64,000 bases of DNA from Sipunculus nudus (lineage: Eukaryota; Annelida; Sipuncula; Golfingiida; Sipunculidae), in contig CM049317.1 of assembly GCA_026874595.1 (NCBI GenBank), positions 28,645,401 through 28,709,400 of the forward strand, in the 5' to 3' direction. Positions 12,901 to 25,570 of the stretch are shown in pieces. Below the pieces are notes generated by a model that was not told where the DNA came from, ran no database searches, and was given only the letters and a program-made list of their open reading frames with translations. The translations under genes and the position numbers were made by a program. The number at the start of each line of letters is the position of its first letter. The stretch's first letter is position 1.

Positions 12901-15900
12901 CTAAAAACGCAAATGAAAGAATATGTTATTTATGGGTATGTTGGCAAATATGATTAATGAAACGAAACAAGCATTTCACAAAAAGTGGCAATAATACCCG
13001 TAAGCTGAAGTTCCAAAAAGTGATCAGCTCAATGCTCAATTTATGAATATTATAGATGAACGTCCCTAAAACCGCCCGACTAGCCTATTATTTTATTATG
13101 TATTCGTGGACACATTGAAAGATGGGCACCGACCTGTTATATCTACTGTTTTCCTTAACACATCTAAAGCATTTCCATTTTTGTAGAATGTTTTCCATAC
13201 TTTTTGTTCTTATTTTGCTAACAATTGTAAACAGTTTAGAGATTCTAGAAACATATTGTCAAAATATCTATCATACACTGGGATAGCAACACTTGTTCCC
13301 TGTGGTATAAGATCATATGTTTATATATCGGAAATTGTAATACCCTTTTCTTACAAAATATCTCGATAAGAATAATTTCTAAAAATTTTGTCTTTTTCTG
13401 AACAATGAAAGCGATGCATTCCCTTCAACCAGGCTGTCCGGTAAAAAAAAATAGGGCAGCTGGTTGAATATGTTAATTCCGTTAATTCTTGACGTACAGC
13501 CTAATGTTAGAATTGCTGTAATTGAACTATCGTAATTGCATGTGCCGCCTTCTTTATTATATACGATTGTAAGTCTTTGCAATGCAGTCCTCCTATTTCT
13601 GACGCCACAACTTACAGCAAGTCCAAAAGATAAATGTATTGTCTACTAGCATTTTCCCCAGTCTGTAAGAAAAAAAATACAACTTCGTGGTAAATCGACG
13701 CCAATTACTCCGTCACATAAATGCTGCACTGTTAGCTGTTACTCACTATAACTAAAATGTTGCTGCTATTGTCAACTGATACGTCGCGTGTTAACACAAC
13801 ATGCATAAGCATAGAAATCTGAAATTCAAACAGACCACCTTTAACCAGATCCCCGCCACAAGCAATATGATCATGAACTGGACACACAATATCACCGTGA
13901 TGACCATGAGAAGTCCTTTCCACTTGCAATAGGAGCACTCGGTCGCCGTTCTGTATGTCAGTGTATGTGTGGTAACTGAGAATGAATTAAACAGTTATTA
14001 CTGCTAGAAAGAGGATATCATTTAAATGTCACTGTTATAGATTATTTGTGTTTGGTTAAATCCTCATCTGCACAAGAGGGGTCTTTTTAATCCCCAGCTA
14101 TAAACCAGAACTATGATTAGTAACATTATTTGTAAATACCATTCACAGGCATATCGTTAGATTAACTTATTTGTAGGAAATGTCCTAAAGGATCAGCATA
14201 TTTAAGATACTTTCACTCATGTCATCTCCAGAGACGTACATAGGGTAAAGGCCTTGACATACAGGAGAATCATAATGATGTTGAATTGGCCATGAGAGAA
14301 ATTAACTCTACAGCTTCATATAATGTAGATGATAATGTTGACTATCCTGCTCAGGAAAGGAGATGGTATGTCTAATGACAGTGGGAGTAATGATGATATA
14401 AAATATCATTTTTATGATTCAGCTAAAAAAAAGGTAACGGTTTATAGTCTGATATCACTGAACAAGTCAGTCTCATCCGACTTTACACTTTGCCTTCCTG
14501 GTCTTGTTCGGGCTTGTTCATTCTTTTGGCTTTTCTCGGCTCCACGGGGAGCATACAACCCAGGCAGTCATAACAGGCGCTAGGAGGTTATTCGTTCTAC
14601 ATTTGTCTGCCTCCCATCACCAGTACCCATTCACTCCTGGGTCGAGAGAGCGCACCCTTGTGGTAAAGACTTTGGCTAGGAGTCTTAGCGCACACGCCGG
14701 TCAGATCGGGACGCGAACCCACAACCTTGAGGGTCACAAGTCAAGCTCAGATGGTGAGATTATAGTTAACAATATGACATACTCTGCACGGTTATATCTA
14801 GACTAAAAAAAATCCGGTTACACAAAAGCCCTTAATTTAGAATAAGAACACGAAATGGGATCAAGCTGTGGCAAAAATCGAAGCCTGCTTACAGAATTCT
14901 CATGACATTTCTCATGTTATCCTATAACAAGTTGAACATAATTTCTAAAAAAACATTGAAAACTTGTCAATGTAGTGATGCCTGGGACTAGAAATACCGC
15001 TCCAGTGTTTCCCTTTAGTACAGCATCGCTGAAAACATTATTTTTTGTTTATCATCATATCATGAACTTGTTGGGTATTTATTTCGTAATACCCAACAGC
15101 CCTTAAACTCGAGTCTTATTTATTTGTCGGTGTGTATGCATGAGTAGACGGTGTTAAAGTATGTCTTACAGTTATACTCAAGAACCTGGAACGTCAAAAG
15201 GAAAGAGTAAAATGAGAGTCATTATCCGTTGACGATGAAAATAACAAAATCTGTCATGCCATAGATTGAATAGCAGTTGCAAGTGGTTTTTTATCAATTA
15301 TATATCACCGACGTTTGTTGCGAATGTTTACTGTGGTCGAATGTGGATCACATATGTATACCCGTTACGCAGGTATTTGGTATTAGCACCTATTTCATGT
15401 GCAACATAATAACGTGTTTCATTAGCAGCCAACAATTGCATCTCAATGTGTCTCCACGTTGGTTGTTTAATATTACTTATTAACAAACTTTAAATTCTCA
15501 CCTGATTTTGAAATTGTTGTAAGGTACTTCGTATTAATAGTTCTGAACTCAGTAGTACTTGAAGGTTTCATCAACTTCTTTGCTGAAGTATGAAAAAACA
15601 CGACTTTTGACAAATAAATATGAGGTTAATATGTATTAATTTTTTTATTCCATTGATAAATTATACAGTTTATTAAACAGAAATGAATATTTATCTTCTG
15701 ATTCTTTCTTTAGATTTAAAATCATAGTCGGTGGAGAAAAGTATCTTCACAGTAATTCATATGCTGAAATACAGCCTTCTCCTGTGATCAAAATAATGTT
15801 TTAGTTATTCGTCTACGGAATCTCTTGGATTTTCACAATGTTTGTTTCAATATAACTCTGTTTTTTCCGCCCAGTAATACGATGCTCCAGAAGATGTGTG

Positions 15901-18900
15901 AGGAGTCTTCATACACATACTGGCCGATCGTTGAGATTTTTCAATCGCTTTAATTACAACAAGGAACGTGTAGGCAAACCTCACCTTTAGTTTGTTCACA
16001 TACAACAAAATATTCTTCACTGCAGTTGGCAGCCTTCCATACATATTCTCCACTGTTATTTTGTAGCAGCATGCAATTCAGGCCCTGACGTGGCTCGCCG
16101 GGGGCCCATAATGAGACCGAGGAATGCTCTGGCATAGTATAATAATGCAAAGCTCTTTCTTAGAAATGAATAAGTAAAAGCACATTTGGTATATGGTATT
16201 CCATTTAAGATCAGCCGAAGTAGCAAGAATATGGGAACACCTCAAAAATACACAAGTCGACGGTAAAAGAACATTCCCTTCAATTCAGCATGGGGGAAAG
16301 TTTTATGAACTATCAGTGAAAGAGCACTTTCCTTGATATGCGGAATTATTCATTTTATAATCTATTACTGTCCACTACTCAAGTACTCTTTACGTTTACC
16401 TTTATTAATTATAACCATAATTCAAGCCTGTGAAAGTAAAATTCCCCACAGAATTCACTGTGTAAACAATAAATAATTTTAAAACATTCTGTCTAAATGT
16501 TTTCATTAAATTACGTTGAATGATCCACAAATCCAATTTAACAAATTCTGCAAATTTTATTACCTAACCGGGTCCACTCTTCAAGTCTCAGGCCAAGCCA
16601 TGCATTACTACATGGACCAAGGAAGTCTCTTTTCCATAGACTCATGAAGGGTTTCAGGTCGGCTTGTGTTTTTACCACCGCGAGTCTACCGTTCATTTGG
16701 ACACATTTGACTTTAGCTTCATACCAATTGCCCGCTCCACAAGAGAATATGTAACAAGTACTCTTATCAGCCATGCAGTCATGTGACGTGTGACCTTGGT
16801 CAGAGCAACGCAAGCAGTCTGCAAGCAAACGTAACCATATTATTCAAACTGTTACATAGAGGATTTCACCTAGGTATATGTTTGCCTTCCCTAGGTATAC
16901 AAAAGTCTTAGGCTGTAGTGCTATAATATAAAATGGAAAAAAAAAACAAAAAAAAATTGACACATTTCGTCGAGATACATTATGCAAGTCTACGTGATAA
17001 GTCACTCCGATAGATGATTGCTAGCTTAAGAACCCAGGCCAATGCCTGTATACACACATCGTATTTTCTAAGGGTGGCATAACGGGTCGTGGCCCTACGG
17101 CTGCCCGAAGGCTACCCATGTAATCAACATAACAACTTTACAGTCACTCAATTTTCACACAATTCCCAGGTAAAGCATTTCAAATTCTTACACGGGCCGG
17201 TACCTTTGCACAATCAGGGAACTACTTGTCAGTTTCATTTTAAGGCAGCGCATTGCAAAGCACAGCGATATCACATGCCCTGTGATGCTTGTCTCGGAGT
17301 ATATTGGGTGCCGGGAAGATAACAAACGCCTCAATTTAATACCGGGAATACCTGTATAATAAGACCAGCCTAGGGACTGGCCAAACTTGGTCTTATTTTA
17401 CAGGTGATTTTATAAGACAGTTCAGTTAAAACTAACATAATTCGTTTTTTCACTCAATAGGTCTTAATAGACAGGTAATCTTTCAGAAGGGTTCCACTGT
17501 ATTAAAGTATATCATCCGAGGGAACTGATATGGACGTGGCCGGTATATATATATATATTTCCTAATTAGACTTCCATAACATCGAGCAACATGCAGGTAA
17601 TACTAGTCAATATATTTACGCAACTTATTATATCCTTCCTGTAAGGCAGATGGCTGAGTCAACATTTCATAACGGCTTGTATTATTATCAACAAGGAATA
17701 CTGACTGTGTAAATGTACCAACGCAAGCAAATTGTTTAGTTGGTAATCGAACTGCATAATGATTATGTTCTGTCAACCACTTCTTCCTTCTCCCATAGGC
17801 GAAGTCCCTCTGTTAAACAGCGATAACTTAGTTTGTTATTGCAGGCAACATAGTATCCAGTGTGTCTGTGTCTGTTAGAAATATTCCCTTAACACAAGGC
17901 GTATATGTAGCCGAAATGTATTTAAAAACACATTCCCTCACACACAGATATATATTATTTTTTTATTCTCTAAAGCATCTAGTCGGCATAAAAAATGGCA
18001 AGATAACCTGCATTTGCTCATATATCAGTGCATATTCACATTCCTTAGAAGCATTAGTACCGAGTATCTATGGTGACATAGGAGTCAGACAGAGACTCGA
18101 CTCAAGTTCATTCATTCAATGAGTCGGACTGGGACATAGACTTGGGAAGACTATGGCTTGTACTCGGTCACTGAAGTACGGACCTGATAAATGAAACCCA
18201 GCTAGACAATAAGATAAATCTGCCATAGATTACATTACAGTTTTTATAGCACATTATTCACTCTAAGTCTTTAACAGACTAAAACAACACAAAAGCATGC
18301 TTCGGTTGACATTTCCGAAAGGGAATATAATATTTGGATCTCTGCATATGGAGTTTTTATTTATGAACCATATACAAAAATTGTGGGTTATTGTAAGTAT
18401 TTTAAATTTTATAGAAAAAATTGTTTTTCTTGATAAACAAAGAGGTTGCCAATTTCCAGGTGGATTAAGTTTAATCTTGTAAACTTCTTTGACAACGAGG
18501 TTGTCTTCGTAATAGAAATGGATATAATTAAATTAAATCTCCTACAATGAGGAATTGTGGGATGGTTGCGTTTTCTTTTCTATTTCTATAATTTAGACAA
18601 GATCAGATGAAATGATATATTATTTGCTCTCGAATCAAATAACTCATCACTAGCAGAGTCTAATTGTGTTCTGATTCCTTGTACCTTTAATTTCACACAG
18701 GTACGACAGCCCCTTTGTCTCACATGGCCGGAAGTCGTAGATTCCTAGAGCAACGTCTAATACACCACAGCTGTACCCCAACTGCCGGCCCATTCGGGCA
18801 ACGTCGTGGTCTACGGAGACATATAACACTGGTAAATATTCTTGGACTGACAGCGATACTAAGAGTGTAAAGATAAAACTGCAGTTTAAGAAAATGGTAT

Positions 18901-20182
18901 CTGCATGAATCCAAAATTTCTTAACTTAAGTTTTTCAAATATACATTAATTACACTTATTTGAGGGAAAGAAGGTTCCAGAACATCCAAACGGCTGAGTA
19001 TTGGCATACGTTGACATGGTTTAAATGCTCACTCCTTATGGATACAAGTGGATATACTCACTGACTACAAAACACTGGCTACACCACTATCAGTTTATCA
19101 GCTGTTAACACATGCACTTCAGATGACGCGGGTTATCGATCTTTATGGTTTAAGCTCGGCAGTCTGACGCATATCTTTGTTACATGATTACTCATAATGT
19201 GATACACCAATATGTCATTGAGTCTGAATGTTGACTTGCAAATCATATATACAGTTATAGATATATTTTGGAATAGACTTGAATAGCTGGTATGCATGAG
19301 TTGTGTCTTATTTATGTATTCCTGCAATAGACAATGGGACTTAACAAAATATTCTCAGAAGCCAATAAAGGCGAAAGTTATTGTTGTAAAGTTGAATGGA
19401 ATGTTCATACCCAGGTCAGATTGATCCAGCCACTTGTATGTATTATACACTATCCTACTGGAGGGCAGCCAAACTGCATGAATCTGCCGTTTGTCCAGCA
19501 AATGCGTAATTGAATTATGTTGATCAAGATCTGTCAGTTTAACGGCTCTCTGACCGCATATTTCCAGAGATTTCTCCCACGTGCCTTCTTCGTGAACTTC
19601 ATATTGATCTATAGATAAAAAAGAAAATTGATTGGGTCAACTCTTACATTTATGTGTTAACAAAACATTCATTTATTTTATTATTTTAATAATTGATTTT
19701 TTATTTAAAAAAAAAACAATGAATATAATGGATTGATGCCTTGACATGTAACCGTGATCATTCCATTCATTACCACAAAAAAATACTAACATGTAACACA
19801 AAGCCGCTTAAAACATTAATGACTTATTACAGCAGATACGCATTCCGGGTATTTAATTGTCACTTGTTTATGCAGTCTCTTACACAAACACAAGGTGGCG
19901 CTCCGAAAATCCTATTAAGCCTGTACAAGAGACTACTCCTTATGGTGGATTATATACTGTATAATGCTAAAGGAAAGTTATTGGTGGGGGGGGGGCGGAA
20001 TAAGATTGTGGGGATATTCATCATATTATGCCTTTTCCTCGGGTCTAAGGTCAAGTAGGTCGATGCCTTTGGGGTAGTTGTCTGATGTGGCTGCAGGACG
20101 ACTGTCTGTCGGAATTAATTGTCTTGTGACAGCTGTCCTGTTACTAGCGGTACTTATCAAGAAAAGTGTATTTAGAATAAAA

Positions 20183-20238
<56 letters not shown>

Positions 20239-21392
20239 CCACTTAAAATGTTACCGGGAAGCAGCAAGCGCTATACACATGCAGTGAAAATGTGGCGACG
20301 ATACATATAATATCACTCGGGTTCCTTAACTGAGGTCATGTGTATTTGTCACAGGCACTTGACCCAATGTAATCACCAAGTAAGCGATATTACAAGCATC
20401 ATTGTTTCCATCCCCCTGGCCTCGTCACGTGTCAAAGACCCTTCCATTTATAAAACACGAGTCCCTTACTTTGCCAGCCTATCAACCTAAATTATGTTAC
20501 AATCACCTTTAAATAAGGTTTAATACAAATTTTCAATCTTCCTACTTGGATGCTTCCACTCGTCCACCCAATGAACATTTGTCAAGTGCCTGAGGTGTGT
20601 GGCTATGTTAAAGCTTTACACATGCCGTATCTCGGACAGCGAGAAATGCAAGTCGTTAAATATATAACATAATGATTCATTCGATCACATCTACAATTAT
20701 TATTAAGCATGTGAAACGGGGTTATTGTGCATAGTTAGTGAGTTGTTGCCACCGACAGGAAGGTGAGCGTTCATTCCCGTACATGTGTGTGTTTGTGTGT
20801 TTGCTCACAGCATAACTTGCAGTTTTGAGCGGTGCCTCATGAAATATTTTTTTGCATTTTGGATATGCGCCAATGAGGAACCGATTAGATTCCGGTGTAC
20901 ACACAGATCATGATCCGGATTCAGCACGTCATCACGGAATGAACCTGCTTATATGGACCGAATAAGTGCATGCAAACACACGGTTATTGAGGCATCCGAT
21001 TCTTTGGACCCTTCACATAGAGAAGGCTTGCATTCTTTAGAATGCAGATTTCTAGTTTTCTTTTGGATTTAAAGTAAAAATGTATGCATCCATACTCCAT
21101 GCGGCCTCAAATGAACGTTGGTATAATAAGCCATGATTATTATGACACAGTGTGTGATTCCAAGGATGTGTACAAGTTTCTTTCTTCTCGTGCTATGTTC
21201 TCAGTGCTTATTCAAAGGTGCGGATATAAACAAACTGCCATACCCAGTCACTATTTTATCATTTCAGGAAATAGTGTATGAATAATTACCGGCACTGAAG
21301 CTTGAAGTCGCATTGACGGCAAGGCCTTTGAAGATAGGCCTTATTCCCAGCAGACTACATGCCAGGCATATTAAAGTAAGCCGGGAGTCCAT
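12808..21392 (-). CDS. Gene B: two-CTLD single-pass membrane receptor (seven exons)
   Basis: The minus-strand exons are 21290-21392, 19411-19608, 18685-18828, 16564-16818, 15985-16128, 13839-13975 and 12808-12900. All boundaries are AG/GT. The first five joins are phase 1 and the last is phase 0. The joined frame is open for 357 residues: signal peptide (1 to about 28), CTLD1 (35-148), CTLD2 (149-281), transmembrane segment (about 294-319), tail (328-357). CTLD2 is the most canonical CTLD of the window, with paired cysteines, NWYEAKVKC, AWLGLRLEEW and WAPGEP. It keeps a GEP-type motif where sugar binders have EPN, but has WKAAN in place of WND, so calcium-dependent sugar binding is doubtful. 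It belongs to the same architecture as genes A and D but is clearly divergent. Alternative 3' ends are possible (13612-13662 and read-through at 13791). Confidence 0.8.
13612..13662 (-). CDS. Possible alternative tail exon of gene B
   Basis: A long pyrimidine tract plus TTACAG precedes a phase-0 frame TGENASRQYIYLLDLL and a TAA stop. The stop overlaps a consensus GTAAGT donor, so the exon could end the protein or be spliced onward in phase 2 to 12900. It contains a YIYLL sequence that could be a tyrosine signalling or sorting motif. Transcript evidence is needed to tell a real exon from chance. Confidence 0.35.
   Translation of the reverse strand, partial: TGENASRQYIYLLDLL
13839..13975 (-). 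CDS. Gene B transmembrane exon
   Basis: Acceptor TTCATTCTCAG, entered in phase 1. It encodes TTHTLTYRTATECSYCKWKG and then a strongly hydrophobic stretch of about 25 residues from MVITVILC to AGIWLK. Leaving at AAG|GTGGTC gives phase 0. If the donor is not used, the frame runs on for 15 codons to a TAA at 13791-13793. Confidence 0.7.
14495..14765 (-). mobile_element. tRNA-derived SINE copy 1
   Basis: On the minus strand a tRNA-like head near 14765-14700 contains a B-box-like GGTTCGCGTCCC. It is followed by a body running through GGGTTGTATGCTCCCC to a 3' part ending GAATGAACAAGCCCGA. The same body word and 3' part occur on the plus strand at 60575-60725, showing a dispersed family. The A box is degenerate. 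The element sits in the gene B intron between CTLD2 and the transmembrane exon. Confidence 0.6.
15985..16818 (-). CDS. Gene B CTLD2, two exons
   Basis: Exon 16564-16818 (255 nt) starts with a cysteine-rich linker (CLRCSDQGHTSHDC) and continues with KSTCYIFSCGAGNWYEAKVK, VVKTQADL and AWLGLRLEEWTRL. Exon 15985-16128 (144 nt) encodes LWAPGEPRQGLNCMLL, VWKAANC and YFVVCEQTK. It has good acceptors (TTGCAG and ATGCCAG) and a GTGAG donor. It is the clearest CTLD signature in the window. Confidence 0.87.
18685..19608 (-). CDS. Gene B CTLD1, two exons
   Basis: Exon 19411-19608 (198 nt) encodes EEGTWEKSLEICGQRAVKLT, then a stretch containing AVWLP and YKWLD. Exon 18685-18828 (144 nt) encodes YSCGVLDVALGIYDFRPC and LSYLCE. 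The spacing of tryptophans and cysteines is that of a divergent CTLD lacking calcium-site residues. The second exon has the same length as the second-half exons of the other CTLDs here. Confidence 0.8.
20185..20235. repeat. (TA)n microsatellite in gene B intron 1
   Basis: Perfect TA repeat of about 50 bases. Confidence 0.97.
21290..21392 (-). CDS. Gene B signal-peptide exon
   Basis: The ATG at 21390-21392 opens MDSRLTLICLACSLLGIRP, a short charged start followed by a hydrophobic core, then VNATSSFSA. The donor is G|GTAATT in phase 1. It matches the phase-1 acceptor at 19608 exactly, giving D-QYEVHEEGTW at the junction. The intron is 1.7 kb and contains a (TA)n microsatellite. The upstream part of the exon and the transcription start were not identified. 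Confidence 0.68.
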
Positions 21393-22449
21393 ACTTCTGA
21401 AATGATACAGAAACTTTCATCAAAGAAATGCATTTATGTTTCCTGAGGGGTATCCTGTGTAAATACATTCGAGACTTGGTGTCTCTATTTTAAACATTCC
21501 CAAATGTAAGCTTTTCCATGGGCATTAATGTTGTTATCCATATTATCTATAGTGAACATATAACAGTGTATATATATGCGGGGTTACAATTTTCAGGTTT
21601 TCAGTGATTTCTAGAACTCACAATACAAAGCCTATACATAGAGTATACACAACGTAATAATGTTAATTGAATATATAAAACTGTATGTACAAAAAAATCT
21701 TATTACCCAAACATAGGCCCTATTATTCGTAAATTGCAGACAATTGGAAAACAAACTATATCATTGGAAATATCAATCTTTGAACATACATGGTATACGT
21801 TTATTCATGATGTCAACCATTTACTTTTAAACTTTGCATTTGACGATGGGATCTCTCATTTACTAAAGGTTTTTTTTTGCGATAATATTTCGCGAATATT
21901 GCAGATTCGAAACCCTCGCCAACAAAATTGGAACCGCATTGAATATATATATATATAAGTAAATGGGCGATTTACTTTATTGGTGTTAAGGCTGTAAAGG
22001 TCTTGACACCGTTTGATCATTGGTCCCGTAGTGATGGATGCCTCTCTTGTACGTAACGCCTATTATGACTGCATCACTTTCTCATCAAATGCTTAAGACT
22101 CTTTTGCCCAACATGCTACGAGGAATGTTCATATTTAAGGAGAGTTAATTACGCATTATCCTCCGACTTGCAAAAAATATATAATCGCGAAAAAAACAGG
22201 TTGACAGCAGTTGTGGAACGATAAAATCATAGTGACGTCCCATTTTTGTTGAAAAAAAATCACCAATAGGGTCAATAGTCATGGCATGTTCAGATTGATA
22301 TCTCTCTGTAAGCATCATATGTAACTAAGTCGCATTTTCCAGATTAAAATAAAACTCCAGATGGAGTAAGAAATAGACCGGACAGACTTAGACAGGGCAA
22401 TCTAAGATGTTTTCCGCTCGGCCAATGATATACGTCAATTCTTGAAGCC

Positions 22450-22830
22450 GGTGCGAGGGTGGTATTAGACTGGTACCCCCGCTCTATAAAGACCCTCATA
22501 GAGACGGGCGCACAACGCCATCTTCAGTACTCCCAGTTGCATCTCCTGACTTTCTGGTGAAGGGTTTAAACGTTTATATGCACGCTCATGCCGGTTGTCA
22601 TGGACGCTCATGCGATCAGGGCCTATGTGATCAAAGGTCTCGCAAGGGTATTTGCGAGCTAAAACCTTTCGCAAACCTCTCGCAGACTGATTTTGGATGT
22701 GATCAAAACTTTCGCAAACTCTGTATAAGGCGCAGGCTCTCGTAAATTTGCGAATTTCACAAACCTCTCGCAGAGGACCTCGCAGCCTCTTTTGGCCCTG
22801 TTCATGCACGGAATAGAGCCGGGACAGGGA
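22450..22830. repeat. Dispersed repeat with multiple TTTGCGA/TCGCAAA words (copy 1)
   Basis: The segment has at least five TCGCAAA or TTTGCGA-like heptamers between 22636 and 22780, plus the phrase TGTGATCAAAACTTTCGCAA. A flank at 22465-22540 (ending with GACGGGCGCACAACGCCATC) is found inverted at 25560-25595 (GATGGCGTTGTGCGCCCGTC). A second related block is at 24720-24880. This is probably a MITE-like element. The open frame through it is a repeat by-product, not a gene. Confidence 0.6.
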
Positions 22831-22922
22831 AATGCTTCATATTTCAATGCCAGCTCAAGCCTAAATGCTTACTCAGTATACTCTTTTTTTTTTAAATCCT
22901 TGTTTATATAGAAACCTTAATA

Positions 22923-22925
<3 letters not shown>

Positions 22926-22979
<54 letters not shown>
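22926..22979. repeat. (TA)n microsatellite
   Basis: Perfect TA repeat of about 54 bases. The next 500 bases are unusually AT-rich, with a second, shorter TA tract at 23371-23398. Confidence 0.97.
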
Positions 22980-22982
<3 letters not shown>

Positions 22983-23366
22983 AGAATGGTTATTTATTAA
23001 AAAATATTAATATAATTATATTATATAATCATAAAATAAATATATAAATATGTTTTTGTACATGATATGTTTCTATTTCATTAAATTGTCAAAACATAAT
23101 ATTTTATATATTCAATATGGCACTTTAACACTTTTTTTATCACGTATGTGGTCCTTCTCTTAAAAAATCGACATGCTTTGTGCATACACAATTTTGAATA
23201 TCTAAAAGAGATTACATAGTAAGTAAAAAATGCATAATTCATGAAAAAAATATCAAATATTTTCTGCTAAGAAATAACTTGTTCAAATTTTAAATGAAAA
23301 TTTATTTATCTGAAGTCTCAGAACTGATGTTCCATTTCAATGACATAAATAAATGTATATAGGTTT

Positions 23367-23397
<31 letters not shown>

Positions 23398-24483
23398 AAT
23401 ACATAAATTATATATCATTTACATTATTATATTATATATAAACATAATTCCTCGAGCTGAATTAGCTGATTAATTAATTCTTATGTTTGCATCGGGGCTA
23501 TTGATTCTATCGGTGTTTCTCTGTATGATTTATTGGAGAATTTGAATACATAATTGACAGTAATAGTACAAAGTTAAAATTTTCGATTGACACTTGATTC
23601 TACAAAGGAAGTTATAAATGTATTAAGATCAAAAGACAAGAATGGTGAGGTAACAAATCAATGTTTCAAGCTGAACTTTGACACTTGTCAAAGGTTGCAT
23701 GTCAATGGCATATCTCTTGCAGACATGTCTATAAATAGGATAGGTTCACTTCGGATAGGTTCACATTTTTTGTTTAAAATCAGACAATTACTTACCTTGG
23801 TAAATTGTCAAATTTGTATGACATGAACCTATGAAGGTTCACATTAATGCGAATTATGAAATTTAATTCTTACACTTCATTTTTATAAATAAGATTTTTA
23901 CAATATCAACACAATCACATGATATAAATAAATTAGAAAAATTCCTGCTTTTGAACATCTATTTTCTCATTATCACTGTAAGTATATATCAGATTTTACC
24001 GAATTCTAAACAATCAAAACATATGCATATTTAAAAATGTATTATTATTATAACAATAACAAGGTGCACAATCAAACAATGTATTGAAGAATCTGCGCAT
24101 ATAAATCTTGTTGAGAGCATTGGAAAATATCATACAGAGTAAATACCACATAAAAAGTGAATTTCTCTTAATGAGGCATGATGATTATGACAGGTTTTAA
24201 AGTGTAAATAAACAAGTTCAAGTATCTTTTGCGGATATTCTCCAGGCGTTCACATAACTAATGTAATTAAATACGCAATTTAGGGATACGTTGGATCGGC
24301 GTTGGAAAACGCAGCAAAAGGTCCAGAGTCCAACGCCTTTCCGTCTTCCATACCTCTTATGTTTTAGGGGAAAAATCGTGATATGTCAGTCAAACGTCAG
24401 GGAATAAATCTAAAGTCGCAGCTAAGCGCAACTTTTTATCTTTCAATATACAGTGCAGCCTTATCCCTTGGGCCTATAAACAT

Positions 24484-24486
<3 letters not shown>

Positions 24487-24525
<39 letters not shown>

Positions 24526-24545
24526 GTGTGTGTGAGTGTGTGTGC
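24487..24545. repeat. (TA)n(TG)n compound microsatellite
   Basis: A TA tract passes into TG repeats with a single interruption. Confidence 0.95.
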
Positions 24546-24719
24546 GCGTATGTATGTAATGGCATATAAGGCAGTTTCGGACTACGGGATAAACTGTACA
24601 TGAAGATCCGTCTAGACGTAAAATCAAACAATTAATGCTTTTAACACTTTTGAACATATTCCTATCTGCTGTGTATGACACAGGCGTATCCCGAAAGTCA
24701 ATAAAACGCGGGATACGAG

Positions 24720-24880
24720 TGTTCGCAACAGATGATTAATCGCAAGATTGCGAGAGACGTGCGAAAGGTTTCCAGCAAGCTTCGTAAAAAAATTGCGAGC
24801 CTTCGCAAACCTTCCGCAAATCCCCTCGCAATCGCAAATTTGCGAAAGTTTCGATCACATAGTTGAATACCCTAATTGAA
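24720..24880. repeat. Dispersed repeat with TTTGCGA words (copy 2, inverted relative to copy 1)
   Basis: Contains ATTGCGAG, CTTCGCAAACC, CGCAATCGCAAATTTGCGAAAG and TTTCGATCACATAG, partly the reverse complement of words in 22640-22790 (TGTGATCAAAACTTTCGCAA). Confidence 0.55.
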
Positions 24881-25309
24881 TACCCGTGAAGAGTTCTGGT
24901 AAGATAACGTTCTTTTGTCATTTTTAGTTTTAACATTAAAAGGGAGCTGTTACACTAAATGATGGATGTATAATACGATATACTGAATAAATTTGATTAA
25001 ATTTGATATTCAACTGTACCTGGCATTGGTGTATCATTCATATTTATAAATCTAATCATTACTATCACATGAAATGTATAGCCAACTTTTGGCAACTCCC
25101 CCGAGCAATCGAAATGTTTAATTTTCTCATACATTTACGTTTTGGAGTTGGAACCAGTTTTTTTTTTTATTTATTAATTTTTTGTTTTAATTTTTTGGTG
25201 GAGGTAACCGCCTCCATTTTTTAAAGCTAACTTAACTACGTATATGTACATCCGCAGAAATCCGTGCCGGTTTCGGACTACGTGACAAGGCTGTATCACA
25301 CGCTTCTTC

Positions 25310-25570
25310 TCATTTTATATCCTGCGGGCCTGGGTGCGTAATCGTCCCCATTGCTGGGTCATAACCCCGAGGAACCCCCGAATATCGCACTCGTTTGTGA
25401 GTGAAACACGCCCGTTGGGCACGGCCTACCCATTGAGCCTGCAGAGCGCTCACCCTGTGTGGGGGCCGACCGTGAAAAATCTCAACGCCTGGGCTGAGAT
25501 TCGAACTCACGATCTTCCGGCTTTGAGTCCTGTGCTCTACCCAAGTTTACCGGAATTACTGAAGATGGCG
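25310..25570 (-). mobile_element. tRNA-derived SINE, second family
   Basis: On the minus strand the head at about 25555-25490 reads like a tRNA, with an A-box-like TTGGGTAGAGCAC and a B-box-like GAGTTCGAATCTC about 33 bases apart. A non-tRNA body of about 180 bases follows. The plus-strand frame through it is a by-product. The adjoining 25560-25640 segment matches 22465-22540 inverted and may belong to the same composite element. Confidence 0.7.

Noticed and set aside
22465-22809. 114-codon minus-strand frame with repeated LREVCERF-like phrases
   Set aside because: The protein repeat only reflects the TTTGCGA-type DNA repeat, which also occurs at 24.8 kb.
25490-25555. Functional tRNA gene
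   Set aside because: A- and B-box-like words are present, but the stems do not pair well and the tRNA-like part continues into a SINE body.
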